Shown: positions 1 through 5,236, numbered from the stretch's first letter. The stretch is DNA of 5,810 nt from Bacteroidales bacterium (GCA_029934265.1 JAOZMN010000200.1:1-5810); one strand, 5' to 3'. Numbers and translations are program-made. The notes: generated by a model not told the origin, from the sequence alone.

Positions 1-108
1 TATTAACATCCCAGTCTAAGACCTATTTTTTATGAAACGTTTAAGCTGTGAATTAACAACTTAGGTTAATAAAAAGTGTAAGAACTTTTGTAAGAGTACT
101 TATATATT

Positions 109-157
109 GGCATGTTTCATTTGTACTTGACACTTTTTGCACTTTATGAAACATGCC
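109..157. repeat. Perfect 12-bp inverted repeat (hairpin)
   Basis: GGCATGTTTCAT at 109-120 is exactly complementary to ATGAAACATGCC at 146-157, with a 25-nt spacer. It lies at the upstream limit of recognisable maturase coding. It could be part of intron domain IV, a rearrangement joint, or the end of another element. No poly-T tract follows it, so a simple terminator is unlikely. Confidence 0.6.
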
Positions 158-159
158 TA

Positions 160-289
160 GATTTCCTTATGTTTTTCCGAGTGCTGAACAACCGCCTTGT
201 GAAATGGGCAAGAAATAAACAAATACAAACGTTTCCGAAAATCGTACAGCAAAGCACGAAAATGGTTAAGACAAGCCGAAGCCGTATGA
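160..289 (+). pseudogene. Group II intron reverse transcriptase/maturase, C-terminal remnant, frameshifted
   Basis: The first frame (codons from 160 to 219) reads ...FFRVLNNRLVKWARNK. A +1 shift at about C220 then gives KYKRFRKSYSKARKWL, followed by RQAEAV and a TGA at 287-289. The pattern L-N-x-x-L-x-x-W-A-x-x-K-Y-K-R, then R-K-A-x-x-W-L, is the hallmark of the maturase (X/thumb) end of group II intron proteins, which helps fold the intron RNA for splicing and retrohoming. The split over two frames shows the gene is broken. The usual longer tail (often with an F-x-H-W motif) is absent and the stop codon falls inside domain V, which suggests a further deletion between ORF and domain V. The upstream boundary is uncertain, because similarity fades before about 160. 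Identification rests on recalled family motifs, not a search. Confidence 0.75.
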
Positions 290-354
290 GCCGAGAGGTT
301 TACGTGCGTGCTTGTGAGAGGTCTATGGGTGAAATTCTCATTTACCTACTCGAC
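279..354 (+). ncRNA. Group II intron domains V and VI
   Basis: Domain V is the catalytic hairpin. The lower stem 279-287 pairs with 304-313, and the A280-G281-C282 triad pairs with G310-C311-T312. A two-base bulge, A302-C303, separates it from the upper stem 288-292/297-301, capped by the GNRA loop GAGA (293-296). T309 must be bulged out for the lower stem to close, making this domain V 35 nt instead of the usual 34. Domain VI follows: GAG 316-318 pairs with CTC 349-351, and AGGT 319-322 pairs with ACCT 344-347, leaving A348 unpaired as the branch point. An upper stem runs 326-329/337-340. The final AC at 353-354 fits the AY 3' end of these introns. The fold was made by hand. Confidence 0.8.
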
Positions 355-361
355 AATCATT

Positions 362-760
362 TCATTCTGTATCTTTAAACATTTTTATCGTGTTGTCGTA
401 AATTTGTTTTGCAAATTCATACATTTCTTTGGCTTCTTGTATGTCAGGCTTACCATCAGGCAATAAACCTGTATCGCCCGGATAACGAGAACTTGTATAA
501 ACACGGTCTAAAATGACAAGTTGATATTCAACAACTGTAAAATTTATGTGTTTTTCTATTATTTCATAAAGTTTTACCAGATTATGAATACGTTTTAGTC
601 TTATTCCGCTTTCTTCAATTATTGCTTTAAAACACTTTTCCACAGTCTGTTGTGAGTGAAAGGCGACAATATTTGTTAAAAGTTCATCTTTTATTATGTG
701 TTCACAATTTCGTAAATCTGCTTTGGCATAATTAAGCCAATTTTGTGTTATTGCTTTCAT
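362..760 (-). CDS. HEPN domain protein, putative toxin of an MNT/HEPN pair
   Basis: A 132-residue all-helical protein that fits the HEPN family (Pfam HEPN-type, PF05168-like). The segment AFHSQQTVEKCFKAII (33-48) is the typical second helix. RLKRIHNL follows, in which R54 and H59 form an R-x4-H motif of the kind that makes HEPN proteins metal-independent ribonucleases. SRYPGD (91-96) is another family hallmark. The ATG at 758-760 is chosen because it lies just upstream of the conserved N-terminal helix and is preceded on the minus strand by AAGGAAAAATAAT, a plausible ribosome binding site. It overlaps the 3' end of the nucleotidyltransferase gene by 29 bp, so the two are translated as a pair. 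The known logic of such pairs is that the nucleotidyltransferase neutralises the HEPN RNase. The gene is full length; its stop lies 7 bp from the intron junction. Whether it is toxic is inferred. Confidence 0.85.
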   Translation of the reverse strand: MKAITQNWLNYAKADLRNCEHIIKDELLTNIVAFHSQQTVEKCFKAIIEESGIRLKRIHNLVKLYEIIEKHINFTVVEYQLVILDRVYTSSRYPGDTGLLPDGKPDIQEAKEMYEFAKQIYDNTIKMFKDTE

Positions 761-1088
761 ATATTATTTTTCCTTGTGTTATTATTTCATGAGAAAAAGA
801 ACTGTCTTGACGAATAAATTTTTTATACATCGGTAAAGTATGAACGATTAAGTCTATTGCAATTTGCCTATTTATAGGACGAATTGCTTGACTTATTTTC
901 ATATATATTTTTGTATGCTCTTTGAATGTTTGCGGTATAAAATCATCTTGCGTTACTACCAAAATATCTATATCGCTATCTTCGTCTGGTGTGCCGTAAG
1001 CATACGAGCCAAAAAGCAAAATCATATAAGGATTGTATTTACTTAATATTTCTTTTATTTGTTCAATGTATTGATTATTTGTTTTCAT
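732..1088 (-). CDS. MNT-type minimal nucleotidyltransferase, putative antitoxin
   Basis: A 118-residue protein of the polymerase-beta-like nucleotidyltransferase superfamily. The signature is LLFGSYAYG (24-32), then SDIDILVV (38-45): G27-S28 bind the nucleotide triphosphate, and D39 and D41 are the metal ligands. D79 in IAIDLIV is the likely third carboxylate. With all three present the enzyme is probably active. In characterised MNT/HEPN pairs the MNT partner transfers AMP to the HEPN protein and so inactivates it; that role here is inferred from gene pairing. It is the upstream gene of the pair and overlaps the HEPN start by 29 bp. The ATG at 1086-1088 gives a normal family length and has no obvious Shine-Dalgarno. 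The broken HNH gene ends 41 bp upstream on the same strand, so all three may once have been one transcript. Confidence 0.87.
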   Translation of the reverse strand: MKTNNQYIEQIKEILSKYNPYMILLFGSYAYGTPDEDSDIDILVVTQDDFIPQTFKEHTKIYMKISQAIRPINRQIAIDLIVHTLPMYKKFIRQDSSFSHEIITQGKIIYESNNTKLA

Positions 1089-1129
1089 AATCGAATATTT
1101 TAAATTAGTATCTGTTTATTTTATGTGTG

Positions 1130-1422
1130 TTATTTACCTGATTTTCTTCTGTTACATGAGTTCGGTATAAAAAGACCCTTAGGTCTTGATTTAACAAAAA
1201 TTAACAAGTCTAAATGCCTGAATTACAGTTTATTACTTAAAATCATAAGAGTCTGATTTTGAAAAAATATACTTTTTAGACTGAACTGTTACATTCTTTG
1301 CACAACATTTGGCAATTTTCTTCTGTTGTTTTTCCGCCTTCGTGCCAAGGTGTAATATGGTCGGCTTCCATTTGGTTTAATTCAAAATGTTCACTACATT
1401 TTATACAAATGCCTTTTTGTTT
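1130..1422 (-). pseudogene. HNH endonuclease, 5'-truncated and split by repeat element A
   Basis: Reading the minus strand from 1422 gives KQKGICIKCSEHF, then MEADHITPWHEGGKTT, then ENCQMLCKECN. This is a complete HNH nuclease core with two CxxC zinc pairs, the catalytic D-H pair (1362-1357) and the N of ENCQ. After CKECN the frame runs into element A and stops at 1278-1276. Across element A it resumes as C-N-R-R-K-S-G-K then TAA at 1132-1130, a normal end for this family (CNxxKS). The codons TGT AAC lie within the 7-bp sequence found on both sides of element A. The 5' side is cut by element B: the codon before K is a TGA supplied by B, and no HNH-like N-terminus is visible beyond it. The gene is therefore dead. 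HNH proteins of this kind are often restriction or defence nucleases, which fits the adjacent MNT/HEPN pair. Confidence 0.88.
1158..1287 (+). mobile_element. Repeat element A (130 bp), with 7-bp target-site duplication
   Basis: Left end GAGTTCGGTATAAAAAG; right end CTTTTTAGACTGAACT, which is complementary to the left end apart from two mismatches. GTTACAT lies directly before it (1151-1157) and directly after it (1288-1294), giving a perfect 7-bp target-site duplication. Deleting 1151-1287 rejoins the HNH reading frame, which fixes the boundaries independently of the repeat alignment. The inner arms have diverged here (GACCCTTAGGTCTT on the left; AAAATCATAAGAGTCT on the right) compared with copies C and D. 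There is no coding capacity. It resembles a MITE, a non-autonomous element moved by a transposase encoded elsewhere. The transposase family is unknown. Confidence 0.9.
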
Positions 1423-1456
1423 TCAGTCTAAAAAATACACTTTTTATACCGAACTA
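1421..1456 (-). mobile_element. Repeat element B, 36-bp deletion derivative of the same family
   Basis: In element orientation (minus strand) the left end AGTTCGGTATAAAAAG is joined almost directly to the right end TGTATTTTTTAGACTGAA. The inner arms and about 95 bp of the middle are missing. It marks the point where HNH coding stops on the 5' side. The flanking 7-mers do not match, so it is either an old insertion or the product of recombination between two copies that also removed the start of the HNH gene. Confidence 0.75.
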
Positions 1457-1625
1457 ATAAATACAAAGCCTGAAAATAAAATACTCATATTGTTATAAAT
1501 TTTGAAGTTTTGAAATTGTAAATTGTTCACTGTTAATTGTAAATTTTTTTTTGCTATTTTTGTGCAAAATACAAAAAAAAATGAATTTATTAAATAAATT
1601 ATTATAAAGTTAATAATAAAGTTTA
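1457..1625. other. AT-rich spacer without a recognisable gene
   Basis: Very AT-rich sequence between element B and the tRNA promoter. It holds a 10-bp direct repeat, ATTGTAAATT at 1515-1524 and 1536-1545, and several A and T runs. No coding region, RNA or convincing hairpin was seen. Together with the HNH remnant and elements A and B it makes up the 561-bp stretch without an intact protein gene between the nucleotidyltransferase and the tRNA. Confidence 0.5.
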
Positions 1626-1633
1626 TATATTTG
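1626..1633 (+). promoter_or_regulatory. Bacteroidota-type -7 promoter box of the tRNA
   Basis: TATATTTG matches TAnnTTTG exactly and lies 16 bp before the tRNA 5' end, so the primary transcript would begin with a leader of a few nucleotides. No clear TTG -33 element is seen at the usual distance. Confidence 0.65.
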
Positions 1634-1649
1634 CATACTGAAAAAAAAC

Positions 1650-1723
1650 GGCGAGGTAGCTCAGATGGTTAGAGCGTCGGATTCATAACCCGGAGGTCGC
1701 GAGTTCAATTCTCGCTCTCGCCA
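1650..1723 (+). tRNA. tRNA-Met (anticodon CAT), elongator type
   Basis: A full cloverleaf can be drawn. The acceptor stem GGCGAGG pairs with TCTCGCC, ending with discriminator A1723. The D arm is GCTC/GAGC. The anticodon arm carries loop TTCATAA with CAT. The T arm is GCGAG-TTCAATT-CTCGC. The paired first base and the lack of the three G-C pairs typical of initiator anticodon stems favour elongator Met over fMet; a tRNA-Ile with modified C34 cannot be excluded by sequence alone. CCA is not encoded (the discriminator A is followed by CGC). The gene has its own promoter box and is followed five bases later by a terminator, so it is a single-gene transcript. Confidence 0.95.
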
Positions 1724-1728
1724 CGCAT

Positions 1729-1768
1729 AAAGCGGATAACTTAAAATTTAAAGTTATCCGCTTTTTTT
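1729..1768 (+). terminator. Intrinsic terminator after the tRNA
   Basis: AAAGCGGATAACTT (1729-1742) pairs with AAGTTATCCGCTTT (1751-1764), with an 8-nt loop and a T run at 1762-1768. The A-rich 5' base of the stem means it may also work in the reverse direction. Confidence 0.9.
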
Positions 1769-1826
1769 GTACAAACTTTCTTAACAGGTACAATTTTTGA
1801 GTAAAAGAATAATTGAATGATTAATG

Positions 1827-1946
1827 AGTTCAGTCTAAAAAGTAGATTTTCTCGAAATCAGACCCTTAGGGTTTTAAGTAATAAGCTGTAAATCAAATAT
1901 TTAGATTTGTTAAATCAAACCCTAAGGGTCTTTTTATACCGAACTC
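1827..1946 (-). mobile_element. Repeat element C (120 bp, reverse orientation)
   Basis: On the minus strand it starts GAGTTCGGTATAAAAAG and ends CTACTTTTTAGACTGAACT. The inner arms are perfect 15-bp complements: AGACCCTTAGGGTTT at 1860-1874 and AAACCCTAAGGGTCT at 1917-1931. In element orientation the flanking 7-mers are AATTAAT and CATTAAT, six of seven identical, which agrees with the 7-bp duplication of copy A plus one mutation. It is 10 bp shorter than the others, the difference lying in the middle. It sits between the tRNA terminator and the kinase start, 33 bp before the kinase ATG. Confidence 0.87.
1902..1909 (+). promoter_or_regulatory. Possible -7 box for the histidine kinase, inside element C
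   Basis: TAGATTTG fits TAnnTTTG and points towards the kinase ATG about 70 bp downstream. It lies in the middle of element C, a part that is not well conserved between copies. No TTG was found at -33. It is the best box seen upstream of the kinase but remains tentative. Confidence 0.3.
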
Positions 1947-1979
1947 ATTAATTGTAAAAAAGAATAATCGGATAACTAT

Positions 1980-4253
1980 ATGGACAATAAACTTACATAC
2001 TCGGAACTTGAAAAAGAGAATAAAATTCTTCGTAAAGAAGTAAAAGAAAATGAAGATTATCGTATGTTCTTTAACAAAACAATAAACGGAGTTTCCGTAA
2101 GCGAAATAATATATGACAAAAACGGCAAACCGGACGATTTAAGAATAATTGATGCAAATCCGGCTTTTGAAAAATATATAAATAAAAATATCGGTGATTT
2201 AACAGGGAAAACTTTTAAAGAAATAATCCCCGATATAAAAGACGGAGTAATTAATATTTATCTTGAAGTTGCAATAAGCGGGAAAACAAGAAAATTTCAA
2301 AACAATAATTATAATTTGAAACTGTTTTCGCTTTCAAAGAATAAACTCGGAATAATTGTTGAAGATATATCAGAACTAAAAAAACAAGAGCTTAGATATA
2401 AAGGATTAAATGAAGAATATCTTGCTATTAACGAAGAGCTTACATCAAGTAATGAGGAAATAAGAGCTGTAAATGAAGAGATTCTATATAAAAATGAAAA
2501 AATAGAAAAAAGTAAAATTCTTGTTGAAAAAAGTAAAGAAAAATTTGATGAAATATTTCGGTATATGAGTAGCGGTTGTGCTATTTATTCGGCGGTAGAA
2601 AACGGAGATGATTTTGTTTTTGCAGATTTTAATAAAGCGGCAGAAAAAATAGAAAGTGTTAAAAAAGAGCAATTAATTGGTGTGAAAGTTACAAAAGCAT
2701 TTCCCGGTATTGAAAAATTCGGTTTGCTGGACGTATTTAAACGGGTTTATAGAACATCTGTTCCCGAACATTTTCCTGTATCGTTTTATGAAGATAACAA
2801 ATTACAAGGCTGGCGAGATAATTATGTGTATAAACTTTCTTCCGGAGAAATTATTGTTATGTACGAAGATGTTACCGAACGAAAAAAAGCCGAGCAAGAA
2901 ATTAAAAAACTTTCAACAGCAATAGAGCAAAGTGCAAATACGGTTGTTATTACCGATACTGAAGGAAATATAGAATATACAAATCCGAAATTTTACGAAC
3001 TTACAGGCTATACGCAAGAAGAAGCACTCGGCAAAAATCCGAATATTTTAAATTCAGGAGAGTTGCCCAAAGAATATTACGCCAATTTATGGAAAACAAT
3101 TAAAGCAGGGAAGGTTGGGAAGGGTGAATTTCATAATATTAAAAAAGACGGGACTTTTTTTTGGGAACAAGCAATAATTTCGCCCGTAAAAAACGATAAG
3201 GGAAAAATAATAAATTATATTGCAGTAAAAGAGGACATTACCGAAAAAAAAGAAATAACAGCACGATTAGAAGAAAGTGAAAAACGCTTCAAAAAATTTG
3301 CTAATTTAGCAATAGAAGGTATTTTAATACATAAAAAAGGTGTTGTTATAGATGCCAATAAATCCGCTCTGAAAATATCCGGATATAAACTTGGCGAATT
3401 AATCGGCAAAAATATTATTCAATTAGCTATTCCCAAAAAATATCATTCAATCATTACAAAGAATTTATCAAAAGAATATATTACTCCTTTTGAACTTGAA
3501 TTAAAAAATAAAAACGGAAATATTATTCCCATAAAAATAAGAGCATTTGTTATAAATTATAAAGGCGAAGAAGTAAAGGTTACGATATTCAGAGATATTA
3601 CCGAAAAAAAAGAAACAGAAAGACGTATTATGAATGCAATAATAAGTACGGAAGAGCGGGATAAAAGAAAATTTGCCGAAGAATTACACGACGGTCTCGG
3701 TCCTATTTTATCGACAATAAATCTTTACATAGAAGCACTGAAAATAACCGAAGATACGAACAAAATAAAAACAGCTGTCAATAGAATAGGAAATTCAATT
3801 GACGAAGCTATAAAAAGCGTTCAGGAAATATCTAACAATATGAGTCCGCATATATTGGAAAATTTCGGACTTGTAACAGCTCTTCAATCTTTTTGTAAAA
3901 AGATTGAAGAGCTTAACGAAATAAAAATTGAATGTTTCCAAAACTTGGAAGTCCGATTGAAAAAAGAAATTGAAATAAATTTATACCGTGTTATTACCGA
4001 ACTTGTAAATAATTCATTGAAACATTCCAAAGCAAAAAAAATCAATCTGCAACTTAAACATCAAGATACGAAAATATTTATTATTTATACAGATAACGGC
4101 ATAGGATTTGATATTACAAAAGAGAAAAAAAAACATAAAGGAATGGGAATTTTAAATATTAATACAAGAATTAAACATCTTGGAGGAGACGTTATATTTT
4201 CAAACAATAACAATAATAAAGGAATGAAATGTAAAATTTCCATTGATATTTAA
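1980..4253 (+). CDS. Cytoplasmic multi-PAS sensor histidine kinase (HisKA_3 type)
   Basis: A 757-residue kinase without signal peptide or membrane segment, so it should sense an intracellular cue. Domains: PAS-like 25-132; heptad-repeat coiled coil about 133-190; PAS-like about 190-300; a classical PAS at 308-424 (NPKFYELTGY, NIKKDGTFFWE, VKEDITEKK); PAS at 432-545 (DANKSALKISGY, FRDITEKK). HisKA_3 dimerisation domain 551-620 follows, with the phosphoacceptor H570 in EELHDGLGP, then HATPase_c to the end. The ATP site shows the N box ITELVNNSLKHS (E674, N677, N678), the G1 box DNGIGF (705-710) and the G2 box GMGILNI (721-727). All catalytic elements are present. This kinase class pairs with NarL/LuxR-type regulators, and one follows directly. 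The spacer to that gene is 157 bp, of which element D plus one 7-bp flank is 137 bp, so the ancestral gap was about 20 bp and co-transcription is likely. The ligand or cofactor of the PAS domains cannot be told. Confidence 0.95.
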   Translation: MDNKLTYSELEKENKILRKEVKENEDYRMFFNKTINGVSVSEIIYDKNGKPDDLRIIDANPAFEKYINKNIGDLTGKTFKEIIPDIKDGVINIYLEVAISGKTRKFQNNNYNLKLFSLSKNKLGIIVEDISELKKQELRYKGLNEEYLAINEELTSSNEEIRAVNEEILYKNEKIEKSKILVEKSKEKFDEIFRYMSSGCAIYSAVENGDDFVFADFNKAAEKIESVKKEQLIGVKVTKAFPGIEKFGLLDVFKRVYRTSVPEHFPVSFYEDNKLQGWRDNYVYKLSSGEIIVMYEDVTERKKAEQEIKKLSTAIEQSANTVVITDTEGNIEYTNPKFYELTGYTQEEALGKNPNILNSGELPKEYYANLWKTIKAGKVGKGEFHNIKKDGTFFWEQAIISPVKNDKGKIINYIAVKEDITEKKEITARLEESEKRFKKFANLAIEGILIHKKGVVIDANKSALKISGYKLGELIGKNIIQLAIPKKYHSIITKNLSKEYITPFELELKNKNGNIIPIKIRAFVINYKGEEVKVTIFRDITEKKETERRIMNAIISTEERDKRKFAEELHDGLGPILSTINLYIEALKITEDTNKIKTAVNRIGNSIDEAIKSVQEISNNMSPHILENFGLVTALQSFCKKIEELNEIKIECFQNLEVRLKKEIEINLYRVITELVNNSLKHSKAKKINLQLKHQDTKIFIIYTDNGIGFDITKEKKKHKGMGILNINTRIKHLGGDVIFSNNNNNKGMKCKISIDI

Positions 4254-4265
4254 ACAATTTATAAT

Positions 4266-4395
4266 GAATTTGATATAAAAAGACCCTTAGGGTTTGATTT
4301 AACAAAATTTAATAAATCTCAATGTTTAACTTCCGGCATTTTACTTAAAACCCTAAGGGTCTGATTGCGAAAAAATATACTTTTTAGACTGAACT
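4266..4395 (+). mobile_element. Repeat element D (130 bp), between kinase and regulator
   Basis: The left end GAATTTGATATAAAAAG has drifted by three bases from copy A; the right end CTTTTTAGACTGAACT is intact. The inner arms are perfect: AGACCCTTAGGGTTT at 4281-4295 and AAACCCTAAGGGTCT at 4348-4362. The flanking 7-mers TTATAAT (4259-4265) and CAATAAT (4396-4402) agree in five of seven positions, as expected for an aged duplication. It fills nearly the whole gap between the kinase stop and the regulator start. Transcribed as part of a kinase-regulator mRNA, it would form a long stem that could change the expression ratio of the two genes. Confidence 0.87.
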
Positions 4396-4410
4396 CAATA
4401 ATAAATAATT

Positions 4411-5064
4411 ATGAAAAAAACGAAAATAATAATAGTCGATGACCATGAAATGTTTCGAGACGGATTGAAATTTTTACTTTCCGAATTGCCCGATATTGAT
4501 GTCATTGCAGAAGCCGAAGACGGAATAAAATTTCTTGAATTATTGGAAACACATATACCGGATATTGTCCTTATGGATATTAATATGCCGAATATGGACG
4601 GAATAGAAGCAACTCGTAAAGCATTGGAAATAAATCCGGATATAAAAATAATTGCAATAACCATGTTCGGCGACCAAGATTATTATTATAAGATGGTTCA
4701 TGCAGGAGCGGTCGGTTTTTTATTGAAAAAATCAGGAAGCAGCGAATTGAGTCAAGCAATAGAAAAAGTAATGTCCGGCTCCGATTATTTCTCGGTAGAG
4801 CTGTTAAAAGATATTATTTTTACACTCAGTGAAAAAAAAGAAATAAATATCGGAAAAGGAAAAGTTGTAGATTTAACTCCGAGAGAGAAAGAAGTATTTC
4901 AATTAATTTGTGCCGGACTTTCCGCAAAAGAAATTGCAGGAAAATTAAATATCTCACATAGAACCGTTGAAGGACACAAAGGAAATTTATTCGACAAAAC
5001 AAGCAGCAACAACACAAGCAGTCTCATTATGTTCGGTATAAAAAATAAGATTATTGAAATTTAA
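4411..5064 (+). CDS. NarL/FixJ-family response regulator, REC plus LuxR-type HTH
   Basis: A 217-residue DNA-binding response regulator. The receiver (4-120) has acidic D10 and D11, the phosphorylation site D56 in IVLMDINMP, T84 and K106. A LuxR-type helix-turn-helix lies at 152-215: LTPREKEVFQLICAGLSAKE, then IAGKLNISHRTVEGHKGNL, with the recognition helix around SHRTVEGHKGNL. Both domains are complete and the length is normal. It is the probable phosphorylation target of the HisKA_3 kinase upstream. Target genes are unknown; regulators of this kind often act on nearby genes. The start is fixed by the family N-terminus (KIIIVDDHEMF). No Shine-Dalgarno is visible, and the region before the ATG is AT-rich. 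The stop codon abuts or overlaps the degenerate left end of element E. Confidence 0.95.
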   Translation: MKKTKIIIVDDHEMFRDGLKFLLSELPDIDVIAEAEDGIKFLELLETHIPDIVLMDINMPNMDGIEATRKALEINPDIKIIAITMFGDQDYYYKMVHAGAVGFLLKKSGSSELSQAIEKVMSGSDYFSVELLKDIIFTLSEKKEINIGKGKVVDLTPREKEVFQLICAGLSAKEIAGKLNISHRTVEGHKGNLFDKTSSNNTSSLIMFGIKNKIIEI

Positions 5065-5192
5065 GCTCCGTATAAAAAGACTCTAAGGGTCTGGTTTAAC
5101 AAAATTCAGCAAATCGAAATGTTTAATTTCAGGCATTTTACTTAAAACCCTTAGGGTCTGATTGCGAAAAAACACACTTTTAATTTAGTACT
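5063..5192 (+). mobile_element. Repeat element E (130 bp, degenerate)
   Basis: It aligns along its full length with copy D: left end AAGCTCCGTATAAAAAG, the conserved middle (TTTAACAAAATT, GGCATTTTACTTAAAACCC), then GGGTCTGATTGCGAAAAAA. The right end is worn (CACTTTTAATTTAGTACT). The inner arms have mutated (GACTCTAAGGGTCT on the left). Flanking 7-mers do not match, so this looks like the oldest full-length copy. Its left boundary is set by alignment only and overlaps the last two bases of the regulator stop codon. Confidence 0.8.
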
Positions 5193-5236
5193 TACGTAAA
5201 ATTACCTACGTAAAAAAATATTAAAAACAGGTAATT
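5193..5236. repeat. Paired TACGTAAAA repeats and an overlapping inverted repeat upstream of a promoter
   Basis: TACGTAAAA occurs at 5193-5201 and 5207-5215, 14 bp apart, and each contains the palindrome TACGTA. AATTACCT (5200-5207) is also complementary to AGGTAATT (5229-5236). Repeated short palindromes 30-70 bp upstream of the -7 box at 5266 look like a possible regulator binding region. The neighbouring LuxR-type regulator is a candidate binder, but this is only inference. Confidence 0.4.

Larger units (their letters stand above)
1..354 (+). mobile_element. 3' part of a degenerate group II intron
   Basis: This is the downstream end of a group II intron, a self-splicing retroelement whose RNA is catalytic and whose ORF encodes a reverse transcriptase/maturase. 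Seen directly: the maturase C-terminus around 160-289, a domain V hairpin at 279-313, and a domain VI hairpin at 316-351 with a bulged A348. The sequence then ends in CTACTCGAC, so the intron/exon junction is placed after C354. A348 lies seven nucleotides from that end counted inclusively, as expected of the branch-point adenosine. The 5' portion lies outside the window or is lost: 1-110 shows no recognisable maturase coding. The maturase tail is frameshifted and short, so the copy is probably unable to move by itself. Position 1 is only the window edge, not a mapped boundary. Confidence 0.75.

Noticed and set aside
10..87. Possible sixth copy of the repeat element (CAGTCTAA near 13, AGAACT near 86)
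   Set aside because: Only short pieces match, the spacing is wrong and both inner arms are missing; it is not distinguishable from chance in AT-rich DNA.
112..378. An 88-codon open frame on the plus strand
   Set aside because: It only follows one frame of the frameshifted maturase tail, then runs through domains V and VI, whose sequence is RNA structure and not protein.
1298..1498. Plus-strand open frame of 66 codons
   Set aside because: It is antisense to the HNH remnant, whose minus-strand translation has clear family motifs.
1515..1545. Direct repeat ATTGTAAATT with a 21-bp period, as an iteron or CRISPR-like unit
   Set aside because: There are only two 10-bp copies in very AT-rich sequence, with no further units.
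1650..1723. tRNA-Met as the integration site of a genomic island
   Set aside because: No duplicated tRNA 3' end and no integrase gene were found in the window.
1860..1931. Repeat arms AGACCCTTAGGGTTT...AAACCCTAAGGGTCT as a CRISPR repeat pair or attachment site
   Set aside because: The two arms are inverted relative to each other and belong to a larger element with terminal repeats and flanking duplications; the copies are scattered rather than evenly spaced.
2484..2672. Minus-strand open frames opposite the kinase and regulators
   Set aside because: They are low-complexity translations (F, I and S rich) of the antisense of AT-rich coding sequence, without motifs or start context.
5063..5192. 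Element E as a simple intrinsic terminator for the response regulator
   Set aside because: Its arms are mutated and about 55 nt apart, with no T run directly after the right arm; it does not have the shape of a standard terminator, though some effect on termination is possible.
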